Positions 8,004 to 15,086 of a DNA stretch of 43,357 nucleotides are shown piece by piece. Position numbers and translations under genes: made by a program. A model generated the notes under the pieces. It worked only from the letters and a program-made list of their open reading frames with translations. It did not search any database and was not told the DNA's origin. The stretch lies in the NCBI GenBank assembly GCA_964526565.1, contig CAZGMC010000024.1:1-43357 (forward strand), written 5' to 3'. How positions within the stretch are numbered: the first letter of the stretch is position 1; every line of letters starts with the position of its first letter. This DNA is from CAZGMC01 sp964526565 (GTDB lineage Bacteria > Pseudomonadota > Alphaproteobacteria > DSM-16000 > Inquilinaceae).

Positions 8004-9041
8004 TTAGCGGACCGGCATGGCGTACATCAGCCCGCCGCGCGTCCACAGGTCGTTGACGCCGCGGTCCAGGCCCAGCGGCGTTTCCGGCCCGACATTGCGG
8101 GCAAAGATCTCGCCGTAGTTGCCGACGGCGCGAACGGCATTGTAGGCCCAGTCCTCCGACAGGCCCAGCGCCTCGCCCATGCCCGACGTCGCGCCGAGCA
8201 GGCGCCGCACGGTCGGGTCGGTGCTGTTGGCCCGCATGTCCTCGGCGTTCTGGCTGGTGATGCCCTTCTCCTCGGCCTGGATCAGGGCATAGAGCACCCA
8301 CCTGGCGATGTCGAAGAACTCGTCGTCGCCGTGGCGCACGGCCGGGCCCAGCGGCTCCCTGGAGATGATCTCCGGCAGGACGACGTAGTCGCCGGGGGTG
8401 TCCGCCTCGGTGGCGCGGATCGCGGCGAGCTGCGAATGGTCCGAGGTCAGAACGTCGCAGCGGCCGGCGAAGAAGGCGGCATTGACCTCCTGCAGCTGCT
8501 CCATGACCACCGGCTCGAACCGCATGTCGTTGGCGCGGAAGAAGTCGGCCAGGTTGAGCTCGGTGGTGGTGCCGGCCTGCACGCACACGGTGGCGCCGTC
8601 CAGGTCCAAGGCGCTTTCCACGCCCAGGGCGCGCGGCACCAGCAAGCCCTGGCCGTCATGGAAGGTGACGCCGGCGAAGTTCAGGTCCAGGGCGGTGTCG
8701 TGGGTCAGCGTCCAGGTGGTGTTGCGCGACAGGATGTCGATCTCGCCCGACTGCAGGGCGGTGAAGCGCTGCTGCGCCGTCAGCGGCGTGAAGCGCACCG
8801 CTTCCGCCTCGCCGAACAGGGCGGCAGCCACGGCGCGGCAGTAGTCCACGTCCAGGCCGGTCCAGTTGCCCTCGCTGTCGGGGTTCGAAAAGCCGGCCAG
8901 GCCCGTGTTCACGCCGCATTGGATGTAGCCGCGGTCGCGGACCGCATCCAGCGTCTCCCCCGCCCATGCCGGCGCCGTGGCAGCCATGCCGACCACGGTG
9001 GCCGCGGCGGCCGCCGCGGCCATCACGATGCCTGTCCTCAT
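8004..9041 (-). CDS. aapJ: General L-amino-acid ABC transporter substrate-binding protein (AapJ/BztA type)
   Basis: The product is about 345 aa with a Sec signal peptide (MRTGIVMAAA through PAWA, cleavage near residue 27). The mature protein has the periplasmic amino-acid-binding fold. Marks include RGYIQCGVNTGLAGFSNPDS at its start, GLDVDYCRAVAAALFG, LSRNTTWTLTHDTALDLNF and VCVQAGTTTELNLADFFR. These match the AapJ/BztA branch, which delivers many L-amino acids to an AapQMP-type permease. No permease or ATPase gene lies nearby, so the partner must be encoded elsewhere. GGGGAG sits almost directly against the ATG at 9041; an in-frame ATG at 9023 has better spacing but a weaker signal-peptide start. 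Family confidence is high, exact start moderate. Confidence 0.88.
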   Translation of the reverse strand: MRTGIVMAAAAAAATVVGMAATAPAWAGETLDAVRDRGYIQCGVNTGLAGFSNPDSEGNWTGLDVDYCRAVAAALFGEAEAVRFTPLTAQQRFTALQSGEIDILSRNTTWTLTHDTALDLNFAGVTFHDGQGLLVPRALGVESALDLDGATVCVQAGTTTELNLADFFRANDMRFEPVVMEQLQEVNAAFFAGRCDVLTSDHSQLAAIRATEADTPGDYVVLPEIISREPLGPAVRHGDDEFFDIARWVLYALIQAEEKGITSQNAEDMRANSTDPTVRRLLGATSGMGEALGLSEDWAYNAVRAVGNYGEIFARNVGPETPLGLDRGVNDLWTRGGLMYAMPVR

Positions 9042-9271
9042 TCTCCCCGATTCCCGGCGCAGTTGATGGTCTTGGGCCCTGCGGCTGCGTCGCGTACGGC
9101 GCTTCTTGTAGCAACTTTCCAGCGGAAACACATAAAAAATAGAGGACCTCGTTGCCTGTTGGGCGGTGCCGCGATCGGCGGGACGGAACCCACCGCAAGG
9201 CCCGCCGTTCTATGAGTTCAGGGCCGATCCGCCGGGCCGCACGGCCGGCATGCCGCAGCAGCAACGGGCGA

Positions 9272-9354
9272 CCCCAATGCGAAGCCCCAATGCGAAGCCC
9301 CAATGCAGGGGCCCCAAATGCAGGGCCCCCAAATGCAGGGCCCCAAATGCAGGA
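9272..9354. repeat. Degenerate 13-15 bp tandem array in the HPF leader
   Basis: Two copies of ccccaatgcgaag are followed by about four copies of a 14-15 base unit of the form ccccaaatgcaggg. The array ends 3 bases before the AAGGAG ribosome-binding site of the gene at 9369. Successive units create ggggcccc and gggcccc blocks that are self-complementary, so the leader RNA could fold. The rest of the gap (9042-9271) has no gene I can support. Confidence 0.9.
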
Positions 9355-9368
9355 CCAAGGAGACGATC

Positions 9369-9947
9369 ATGCCGATTCCCCTCGAGTTTGCGTTTCGCGG
9401 CCTTGAAGGCACCGACGCCATGCGGAGCCGCATTGAGGCGCAGGTCGCGCGGCTCGAGCCCTGGGAAGACGTCATCATCGGTGCGCGCGTATCGGTCGAG
9501 GTGGCTCAGCGCCACGGCCACAAGGCGATCGTCGAGATCCACCTTGAGGTCAGCGTCGAGGGCGACACCCTGTTCGCCAAGCGCGACACGCAGCTGCCGG
9601 AGCCGGCCAATCAGATGGGCTTCTACGCCACCCTGGGCGAGACGTTCGACGCCATGCTGCGGCAGCTCAAGGGGTACAAGGCCAGGCGCCGCCGCGACGT
9701 CAAGGTTCACGAGGGTGGCGGCTACGGGCGCATCCAGCGTCTGGATCCGGTCCACGAGCACGGCTTCATCGAGACGCCCGACGGCATCAACCTGTTCTTC
9801 CACCGCGCCGTCGTCGCCGAGGGCGAGTACGAGCGGCTGCACGAGGGCGCCGAGGTCGTCTACCGGATCGCCGAGGCGGAAGGGACCTACGGGCCCCAGG
9901 CGGCCATGGTCAAGCTGCGCCCGACCGAGGCCAAGGCGGGGCGGTGA
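9369..9947 (+). CDS. HPF/RaiA-type ribosome-associated protein with cold-shock domain
   Basis: The product is 192 aa with two domains. Residues about 1-110 resemble the hibernation-promoting factor / RaiA fold, which binds the 30S decoding region and silences ribosomes in stress (FRGLEGTDAMRSRIEAQVARLE at its start, quoted in part, then VEIHLEVSVEGDTLFAKRD). Residues about 118-190 form a cold-shock/S1-like OB fold (YGRIQRLDPVHEHGFIETPD followed by INLFFHRAVV), an RNA-binding module. The start at 9369 (MPIPLEFAF) has AAGGAG seven bases upstream; longer versions only translate the leader repeats (MQGPQMQGPQ). HPF-CSD fusions are known in alphaproteobacteria. The odd point is the repeat array abutting the ribosome-binding site. 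Confidence 0.88.
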   Translation: MPIPLEFAFRGLEGTDAMRSRIEAQVARLEPWEDVIIGARVSVEVAQRHGHKAIVEIHLEVSVEGDTLFAKRDTQLPEPANQMGFYATLGETFDAMLRQLKGYKARRRRDVKVHEGGGYGRIQRLDPVHEHGFIETPDGINLFFHRAVVAEGEYERLHEGAEVVYRIAEAEGTYGPQAAMVKLRPTEAKAGR

Positions 9948-10058
9948 CGGGTTGGCCGTCCGGAGTCCGGCAAGCGGTTCAGGCTGTACGTGGTGGGGCC
10001 AACAAGCACGGGCGTTCGGCGGGATGGCCCGCAAGAGGCCGCAGGCTTCGGCGGGGTA

Positions 10059-10126
10059 GCGGACAGCCCTGGCCCGCTGTCACCGGATGGACAGACCGCG
10101 AAGGGAGACGTCGTTGGGCTGTCCGC
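10059..10126. other. Inverted repeat downstream of brnA and hpf
   Basis: Ten-base arms gcggacagcc (10059-10068) and ggctgtccgc (10117-10126) face each other across 48 bases in the gap between two convergent genes. There is no T-tract. It may be a weak bidirectional transcription block or an old mobile-element remnant. Confidence 0.4.
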
Positions 10127-10130
10127 TCCG

Positions 10131-10382
10131 TCACGGACGGGAGATCTCCCGCTCAAGCATCTCGCGGATGAGCCGGGTGTAGGGAATGCCTCGCATCCGG
10201 GCGCGTTCTTTTACAGCGTCGAGCAACGGTTTGGGCAGGCGCATGTTGAGCTGGGCGGCCTTCGGCTCGAACTCGAAGCGCACGGGCTTGAAGTGCGACA
10301 GGTCATAGTCCGTCAGGTCCGCCGTCTCGACGAAACGCTCGGCGTCCTCGTCACTCTGAAAGACCGGGATTTTCTTTTTCAT
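10131..10382 (-). CDS. brnA: BrnA-type antitoxin
   Basis: The product is 83 aa. The N-terminal half (MKKKIPVFQSDEDAERFVET, then ADLTDYDLSHFKPVRFE) wraps the toxin in known BrnA-like antitoxins. The C-terminal half (AAQLNMRLPKPLLDAVKERA, then RMRGIPYTRLIREMLERE) is a ribbon-helix-helix DNA-binding segment. It would neutralise BrnT and autorepress the operon. ATG 10382 is chosen because it starts the conserved N-terminus. It lies inside the end of brnT (32-base overlap), the toxin-first order typical of brnTA. Confidence in the pair is high; the promoter with a candidate operator is upstream of brnT. Confidence 0.88.
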   Translation of the reverse strand: MKKKIPVFQSDEDAERFVETADLTDYDLSHFKPVRFEFEPKAAQLNMRLPKPLLDAVKERARMRGIPYTRLIREMLEREISRP

Positions 10383-10671
10383 GGTAATCGCTCTCTTTTC
10401 TGTGCATGTAGCGGGCGCTGATGGGCCGGATGTAGGTCTTTCCCCCACGCTCGCGGCGTGTGAACACGAGGAAGACGTATCGGCCGGTGTGCGTCCTGCC
10501 GATGGCGCGGAGCCGCTCCTCGGTCAGCGAATGCTCCGTGTCGACGAAGATGACGGGATCGCGGGTGAACAGGCTTTCGATCTCTGCGATGGACACGCCG
10601 TGCTTCTGGCACTTGTCCCGGTTGCCGCGATCCCAGTCGAACCCCGCGATTCCGGATATGGCCTCGTCCAT
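10351..10671 (-). CDS. brnT: BrnT-type ribonuclease toxin
   Basis: The product is 106 aa. It has the BrnT/DUF497 pattern: GFDWDRGNRDKCQKHGVSIAEIESLF near the N-terminus (residues about 9-35), then TEERLRAIGRTHTGRYVFLVFTRRE and YIRPISARYMHRKE, quoted in parts. BrnT is a RelE-fold endoribonuclease, and the basic and aromatic residues expected of its active site are present, so the toxin looks intact. The ATG at 10671 has no Shine-Dalgarno, and a good -35/-10 pair ends only seven bases upstream, so the message may be leaderless. It overlaps brnA by 32 bases, giving one operon. Confidence 0.9.
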   Translation of the reverse strand: MDEAISGIAGFDWDRGNRDKCQKHGVSIAEIESLFTRDPVIFVDTEHSLTEERLRAIGRTHTGRYVFLVFTRRERGGKTYIRPISARYMHRKESDYHEKENPGLSE

Positions 10672-10677
10672 GCCATG

Positions 10678-10705
10678 ATACTAGACAAATGTGTAGACAC
10701 GTCAA
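10678..10705 (-). promoter_or_regulatory. brnTA promoter with candidate operator
   Basis: On the minus strand, TTGACG (10700-10705) and TAGTAT (10678-10683) are separated by 16 bases. Most of the spacer is occupied by the imperfect palindrome GTGTCTACAC and a nearby TTGTCTA half-site, a plausible BrnA operator. The predicted transcript start falls at about 10671, the brnT start codon. Confidence 0.65.
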
Positions 10706-10986
10706 CGGCGGGAACATCTTCCCTCATCCCGGCCGCCACTTCAGCCGCGTCCGACGGCCCGTCTCGCAACGCGTCCAAACGGCCGTTTTCTCCTGTCCGT
10801 GCGGTTTGGACCGACCTATGCCCGGATCGCTTGAAAGGCCGGATGTCGGGAGTTCAGACGGCCTGACAAGCCTCCATGCAACACGGTAGCCTCATTGCCG
10901 GGCCCTCCGGAAATAGCGTTTGACCGGACCCGTTTGCGTGCCGAAGATCGGGTTCACCGCATTTCCGTGACGGGCCCACCCACGCC
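10706..10986. other. Non-coding stretch before metC
   Basis: Between the divergent brnT and metC genes. I see no gene, no recognisable SAM-riboswitch pattern and no strong hairpin. The metC ATG has no clear Shine-Dalgarno. Confidence 0.45.
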
Positions 10987-12171
10987 ATGACCGACCGCTA
11001 CAAGCCGGACACCGTCCTGTCCAAGGCCGGGCGCGATCCCGAGCGCTTTCACGGCGCCGTCAATCCGCCCGTGTATCATGCCTCGACGATCCTGTTCCCG
11101 ACCGTTGCCGCGCGGGCGGAGGCCGAGGACCAGCCGTTCGATCACTACAACTACGGCCGGATCGGCACGCCCACCTCCGAGGCCCTGGAGCGGGCCATGG
11201 CCGAGCTGGAGGGCGGCTACCGCGCCGTCTCGGTCTCCTCCGGGCTGGCGGCGATCACGGTGTCGCTGCTGGCCCTGCTCAAGGCCGGCGACCTCCTGCT
11301 GATGGTCGACACCGTGTACGGGCCGACGCGGCGGTTCTGCGATAACGTGCTGGCCCGGTTCGGGGTCGAGACAACCTATTATGACCCGCTGGTCGGCGCC
11401 GGCATCGCCGACCTGATGCGCGACAACACCCGCGCCGTGTTCCTGGAATCGCCGGGGTCGCTGACCTTCGAGGTGCAGGACGTGCCGGCCATCGCCGCCG
11501 TCGCCCGCGGCCGCGGCATCGCCACGCTGATGGACAACACCTGGGCGACGCCGCTGTTCTTCCAGCCGATCGCCCACGGCGTCGACGTGTCGATCCAGGC
11601 GGCAACCAAGTATGTCGTCGGCCACGCCGACGCCATGCTCGGCGTCATGACCTGCCGCGACGCCGCGACCTTCCGCACGGTCAAGCGCTGCGCGGTGCAG
11701 CTCGGCCAGTGCGCCGGTCCCGACGACATCTATCTGGGCCTGCGCGGCCTGCGCACCCTGGCCCCGCGGCTGCGCCAGCACCAGGAGAACGGGCTGAAGG
11801 TCGCCCGCTGGTTGCAGGAGCGGCCGGAGGTGGCCCGCGTGCTGCACCCGGCGCTGCCCGACGACCCCGGCCACCCGCTGTGGCAGCGCGATTTCACCGG
11901 GGCGTGCGGCCTGTTCGGTGTGGTGCTGACGGCGGGCTGGTCCGAGGCGGCGGTGGCGGCGATGGTCGACGGCCTGCGCCTGTTCGGCATCGGCGCCAGC
12001 TGGGGCGGCTTCGAGAGCCTGATTCTGCCGATGCGTCCGGACAGGGTGCGCACGGCCATCACCTGGGCGGCGCCGGGGCCGAGCCTGCGCCTGCACGTCG
12101 GCCTGGAAGACCCGGACGACCTGATCGCCGACCTGACGGCCGGGTTCGATCGCCTCAATGCGGCAGCCTGA
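10987..12171 (+). CDS. metC: Cystathionine beta-lyase
   Basis: The product is 394 aa, the usual length for the Cys/Met-metabolism PLP enzymes. It should split cystathionine to homocysteine, pyruvate and ammonia in methionine synthesis, in the cytoplasm. Landmarks are YNYGRIGTPTSEALERAMAE (about 54-73), VSSGLAAI, LMDNTWATPL (Asp183 facing the PLP ring) and the PLP lysine in SIQAATKYVVGHADAMLG (Lys208). The C-terminal SWGGFESLILP favours the proteobacterial MetC subgroup over cystathionine gamma-synthase. The paralogous families are close, so a different sulphur-amino-acid lyase role remains possible. hisI begins 15 bases after its stop, so the two genes may be co-transcribed. Confidence 0.9.
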   Translation: MTDRYKPDTVLSKAGRDPERFHGAVNPPVYHASTILFPTVAARAEAEDQPFDHYNYGRIGTPTSEALERAMAELEGGYRAVSVSSGLAAITVSLLALLKAGDLLLMVDTVYGPTRRFCDNVLARFGVETTYYDPLVGAGIADLMRDNTRAVFLESPGSLTFEVQDVPAIAAVARGRGIATLMDNTWATPLFFQPIAHGVDVSIQAATKYVVGHADAMLGVMTCRDAATFRTVKRCAVQLGQCAGPDDIYLGLRGLRTLAPRLRQHQENGLKVARWLQERPEVARVLHPALPDDPGHPLWQRDFTGACGLFGVVLTAGWSEAAVAAMVDGLRLFGIGASWGGFESLILPMRPDRVRTAITWAAPGPSLRLHVGLEDPDDLIADLTAGFDRLNAAA

Positions 12172-12186
12172 AGCAAGGCGACGAGC

Positions 12187-12573
12187 ATGGACGCACTGTT
12201 CGCGGCACTCCGCTTCGACGCCGACGGCCTGATCCCGGCCGTGGCCCAGCAGCACAACACCGGCGAGGTGCTGATGGTGGCATGGATGAACCGTGCCGCC
12301 ATCGTTGAGACGCTGGACACCGGGCGGGTCTGCTACTGGTCGCGGTCGCGTGGCCGGCCGTGGCGCAAGGGCGAGACCTCCGGCCAGGTCCAGCGGCTGG
12401 TCGAGCTGCGCCTCGACTGCGACGGCGACACCCTGCTGCTGCTGGTCGACCAGGCCGGCGTCGCCTGCCACACCGGGCGACGCTCCTGCTTCTATCGCGC
12501 CGTGCGCGACGGCGCGCTGGTCACCATCGCCGCGCCGGAGCGCGACCCGGCCGAACTCTACGGCGGCAGCTGA
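12187..12573 (+). CDS. hisI: Phosphoribosyl-AMP cyclohydrolase
   Basis: The product is 128 aa, the single-domain form without the HisE pyrophosphatase found in fused enzymes. It opens the adenine ring of phosphoribosyl-AMP in the third step of histidine synthesis. Diagnostic motifs are GEVLMVAWMNRAA, CYWSRSRGRPWRKGETSG, the Mg-binding acidic cluster LDCDGDTLLL, and the zinc-binding HTGRRSCFYR with upstream cysteines. AAGGCGACGAG precedes the ATG. It sits 15 bases after metC; no other his gene is in the window. Its 3' side is a long non-coding stretch ending in an intrinsic terminator. Confidence 0.93.
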   Translation: MDALFAALRFDADGLIPAVAQQHNTGEVLMVAWMNRAAIVETLDTGRVCYWSRSRGRPWRKGETSGQVQRLVELRLDCDGDTLLLLVDQAGVACHTGRRSCFYRAVRDGALVTIAAPERDPAELYGGS

Positions 12574-12980
12574 GGCAGCGGCTGCGGTGCCGGCATTGGC
12601 CCGGCGCCATTGATCGTTCGGCGGCGCAAAGAAAACGTCTTGAAACCGGACAGGTCCGGCAGTGAGAGCGGGTCCGTTCGGCCCGGCCTTTCCTTGTCTT
12701 ATTCGGCGGCTCACCGGATGGTATTTGATGCAGTGCCGATCGAATTCATGGCACAACAGGAAAACAAAACCAGCCGATTGAAGACATGTTTGGTGCCGCC
12801 CGACACATGCCGCCGTAATGCGGTCGGGTCGGATTGTTGTAATACCTCAGTGGTTATTTCGGGCCGATGGCTGGTCTCGGATCAAGGAAAACGCGATCGG
12901 TTGATCCAGATCAACGCTGCCCAAAAGGGGGGGCGGATACAAAAAGTCCGTCTCCAACCCTCCCTGTCTTCAACTGACAA
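12574..12980 (+). ncRNA. Candidate small RNA or long 3' UTR before a terminator
   Basis: About 400 bases of lower-GC sequence separate hisI from a strong intrinsic terminator with no convincing gene between. It contains a nested hairpin: cccga (12799-12803) pairs with tcggg (12824-12828), and inside it ccgc (12810-12813) pairs with gcgg (12820-12823). It also contains a ggatcaa/ttgatcc pair near 12.88-12.91 kb. An open frame covers it, but its composition is not protein-like and it lacks a good ribosome-binding site. It could be a free-standing small RNA, a processed hisI 3' UTR, or nothing functional. Confidence 0.35.
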
Positions 12981-13015
12981 ACCGGGGCGTTCACCAGAAC
13001 CCCCGGTACTTTTTT
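12981..13015 (+). terminator. Intrinsic terminator
   Basis: Hairpin accgggg-c-gttc (12981-12992), loop acca, gaac-ccccggt (12997-13007): an 11-bp stem with one bulged base, followed by ac and six T residues. It would end rightward transcription from hisI or from a small RNA in the gap. Confidence 0.85.
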
Positions 13016-13150
13016 GCCTTCATGAGTGGTGCTGTGGCGACGGCCGGCTGTCCGCGCCGGCGGCGGCATGCCGTCTCGATGCCGTTATTTCGGCGCCGGG
13101 TGCCGCGACCGATGCATTATTGACAAACCGTTAATGGCGAGCGGCGCCGC
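13016..13150. other. Gap between terminator and the small secreted gene
   Basis: No gene or clear signal seen. The sequence past the leftward gene's stop at 13151 is plain GC-rich DNA with a short A/T-rich patch at about 13115-13135. Confidence 0.4.
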
Positions 13151-13354
13151 TCACTGCACCTCGACACAGGTGGCGGAGAGGACGGCGACAGCCCCCTGCA
13201 ACTCACGGGCGGCACTGCGGCAGGTGCGCAGGTCGGCGAACTCGATGCGCTCCACCGCCACCGCACCGGTGCTGACGCAGGCCGACAGGAAGCCGGGCGG
13301 GCAGGGCTGGCCCAGCGTGCCGACGATGAGAACCAGGACCACGAGGCTGTTCAT
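13151..13354 (-). CDS. Small secreted or membrane-anchored cysteine-containing protein
   Basis: The product is 67 aa. I do not recognise it. It starts with a hydrophobic stretch (MNSLVVLVLIVGTLG) that could be a signal peptide or anchor. Four cysteines follow (in QPCPPG, SACVS, RTCRS and ATCVEVQ), which could form two disulphides in the periplasm. The start is strongly supported: GGGAGGAA lies about five bases upstream of the ATG. The gene is divergent from the DUF882 gene. The whole promoter gap is occupied by a 20-bp tandem array starting ten bases from its start codon. Confidence 0.65.
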   Translation of the reverse strand: MNSLVVLVLIVGTLGQPCPPGFLSACVSTGAVAVERIEFADLRTCRSAARELQGAVAVLSATCVEVQ

Positions 13355-13363
13355 CCGTTCCTC

Positions 13364-13423
13364 CCTGAGTGTCCCAGAGCGGCCCTGAGTGTCCCAGAGC
13401 GGCCCTGAGCGTCCCTGAGCGGC
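13364..13423. repeat. 20-bp tandem repeat, three copies, in a divergent promoter gap
   Basis: Unit cctgagtgtcccagagcggc: two identical copies and a third with three or so changes. It occupies nearly half of the 146-bp gap between the divergent genes starting at 13354 and 13501. Confidence 0.95.
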
Positions 13424-13500
13424 CGGGGACGACTGGTGATGGCGTTTCGGCCGAAGACCCTGTATGCATAGGCGCAGAGGCCGACAACCGGAAGGGCATG

Positions 13501-14379
13501 ATGGGTCTTCTGCGAGCCTGGGCGGCCGTCGCGGCCCTCGTCCTGGCGACGGCGCTGCCGGGCGTGGCTCTGGCGGCGGCGGCCGGGGACGGCGCGGCAG
13601 TGCGGCTGGAGCTGCACAACGTGCACACCGGGGAGCGCCTGGACATCACCCTGCACGGTGGCACGGCACCGGACGCGGAGACCATGGCGGCCGTCGCCCG
13701 GCTGCTGCGCGACCACCGCACCGGCACCGTGCATCCCATCGACCCGGCGCTGATGCAGCTGCTGGCCGCAGTGGCAGGGCGGGTGGCCGGGCGGGTGGCG
13801 GGGCGAGTGGCGGCGCGGGTCGGGGTGGACGACGGACCGGTGACGGTGCAGGTGCTGTCGGGCTACCGCTCGCCGCAGACGAATGCGCTACTGGCCATGT
13901 TCAACCGGCACGTGGCGCGCGACAGCCTGCACATGCGCGGCCAGGCCATCGACATCCGCATCCCCGGCGTCGCCGCGGCGGACCTCTATGCCACGGCGCT
14001 GGCCCTGGGCCGCGGCGGCGTCGGCTACTATCCGGCCAGCGGCTTCGTCCACCTGGACACCGGGCCGGTGCGCACCTGGGTCCCAGGCGGCACGCCGGGC
14101 CCGGTCGTCGGTGCCTATGCCGGCAGCGGCTGGTCATCCTGGCAGGCGCCGGTGGTGCCGTTCCGGGCCGTCATGCCCGCTGCCGTGGCCGATCCGGGGC
14201 GACCGGCCGCGTACCAGCCGCCGCCGGCACCGTCGATGGGTGGCCTGTCTTTGGGAGGCGGCGCGCCGCCGGCGCCGACCCTGGGCGGGCTCGGCCTGGG
14301 CGGTGGCCTGGGCGGTGGCCTGGGCGGTGGCCTGGGCGGTGGCCTGGGCGGTGGCCCGGACCTCGATGCCTTTCCCTGA
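13501..14379 (+). CDS. DUF882 / M15-like peptidase-fold exported protein
   Basis: The product is about 292 aa with a Sec signal peptide (about residues 1-27, ending ALAAA). The body matches DUF882 (YcbK-like, Peptidase_M15_2 fold). Marks are VLSGYRSPQTNALLA, the metal-type motif SLHMRGQAIDIRI and GFVHLDTGPVRTW. Such proteins act in the periplasm on or near peptidoglycan; YcbK relatives lie beside L,D-transpeptidases. Two low-complexity insertions come from 12-bp repeats: GRVAGRVAGRVA before the core, and a C-terminal run of LGGG units. GGAAGGG lies 4 bases before ATG 13501; the in-frame ATG at 13498 is the alternative. Its stop is one base from the end of the convergent GNAT gene. Confidence 0.85.
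   Translation: MGLLRAWAAVAALVLATALPGVALAAAAGDGAAVRLELHNVHTGERLDITLHGGTAPDAETMAAVARLLRDHRTGTVHPIDPALMQLLAAVAGRVAGRVAGRVAARVGVDDGPVTVQVLSGYRSPQTNALLAMFNRHVARDSLHMRGQAIDIRIPGVAAADLYATALALGRGGVGYYPASGFVHLDTGPVRTWVPGGTPGPVVGAYAGSGWSSWQAPVVPFRAVMPAAVADPGRPAAYQPPPAPSMGGLSLGGGAPPAPTLGGLGLGGGLGGGLGGGLGGGLGGGPDLDAFP
14293..14352 (+). repeat. 12-bp in-frame tandem repeat, five copies
   Basis: Unit ggcctgggcggt, five identical copies. It encodes repeated Gly-Leu-Gly-Gly near the C-terminus of the DUF882 protein. A shorter, less perfect 12-bp array (gggcgggtggcc type, about three copies) lies in the same gene near 13777-13815. Confidence 0.95.
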
Positions 14380-14380
14380 C

Positions 14381-14971
14381 CTATGGCGACAGCTTGCGGA
14401 CCCCGGCGTCGGGCGGGATCAGGCCCTGGGCGCGCGGGTCGGCGCGGAACGCCTGCTCGCGGCGATAGGGCACGAAGCCGGCCCGCTGATAGAGCGGCAG
14501 CGCCTTGGGGTGGTCCAGCGAGCAGGTCTCCAGCACGACGCGCCGCGGGCCGTCCCGCCAGGCGATGGCCAGGATCTCGTCGAGGAACCAGGGGCCCAGC
14601 GCCTTGCCGAAGAACTCCGGGATCAGGCCGAAATAGACGAGCTCGGTGGTCGCCTCGTCGTGGCGGAACAGCTCGGCGAAGCCGGCCGGCACGCCGGCCT
14701 CGTAGACCACATAGACGGCGGTGCGCGGATCCAGGATGCGCGCGGTCAGCGCCGCGTCGCCAAGGCGCAGCCGGTCGCCCCACAGCCACGGCGTGCCGAC
14801 CGACTGGTAGAGGTAGCGGTACCAGGACAGCGTCGGCCGCTCGGCTCGCATCAGCGCCAGCTTGCCCAGCGGCGCCGGCCGCCCGGCCCGCGCCGGCGGG
14901 GCCGTCATCTCCAGATAGGTCACCGTGACCGGCAGCAGGCCGGAAAGCGCCGGATCGTCGTCCGCTGGCAC
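14381..14971 (-). CDS. GNAT family N-acetyltransferase
   Basis: The product is 196 aa. The GNAT core is recognisable: AVYVVYEAGVPAGFAELF (strands 2-3), TTELVYFGLIPEFFGKALGP (strand 4 and the acetyl-CoA loop region) and LETCSLDHPKALPLYQRAGF (strand 5 and following helix, the classic NxxA-x-x-LY-x-x-x-GF pattern). The canonical Q/RxxGxG/A loop is reduced to PEFFGKALG, so the acetyl-CoA site is a variant but plausible. The acceptor substrate is unknown. No export signal. It could start at the first Met or at the internal Met in YLEMTAPPA; the domain is unaffected. It is convergent with, and nearly touching, the DUF882 gene. Confidence 0.8.
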   Translation of the reverse strand: MPADDDPALSGLLPVTVTYLEMTAPPARAGRPAPLGKLALMRAERPTLSWYRYLYQSVGTPWLWGDRLRLGDAALTARILDPRTAVYVVYEAGVPAGFAELFRHDEATTELVYFGLIPEFFGKALGPWFLDEILAIAWRDGPRRVVLETCSLDHPKALPLYQRAGFVPYRREQAFRADPRAQGLIPPDAGVRKLSP

Positions 14972-15086
14972 GGCTGTCGACCCATGTATCCGTTACGAGG
15001 TCTGAACGTCACCGAACCATAACGGCTTCATCCGGTCTGTAAATCCCGTTCGGGCGGCAATGCCTGTGATGATTGGGGCGGCGGGC

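Noticed and set aside
9303..9368. Longer N-terminus for the HPF-type protein
   Set aside because: The extra residues are only translated repeat; the AAGGAG site fits the start at 9369.
10706..10986. SAM-responsive riboswitch before metC
   Set aside because: I looked for SAM-I, SAM-II and SAH-type cores and saw none convincing.
12610..13134. Rightward open frame in the hisI-terminator gap
   Set aside because: No ribosome-binding site, it runs through an intrinsic terminator, and has no recognisable protein pattern.
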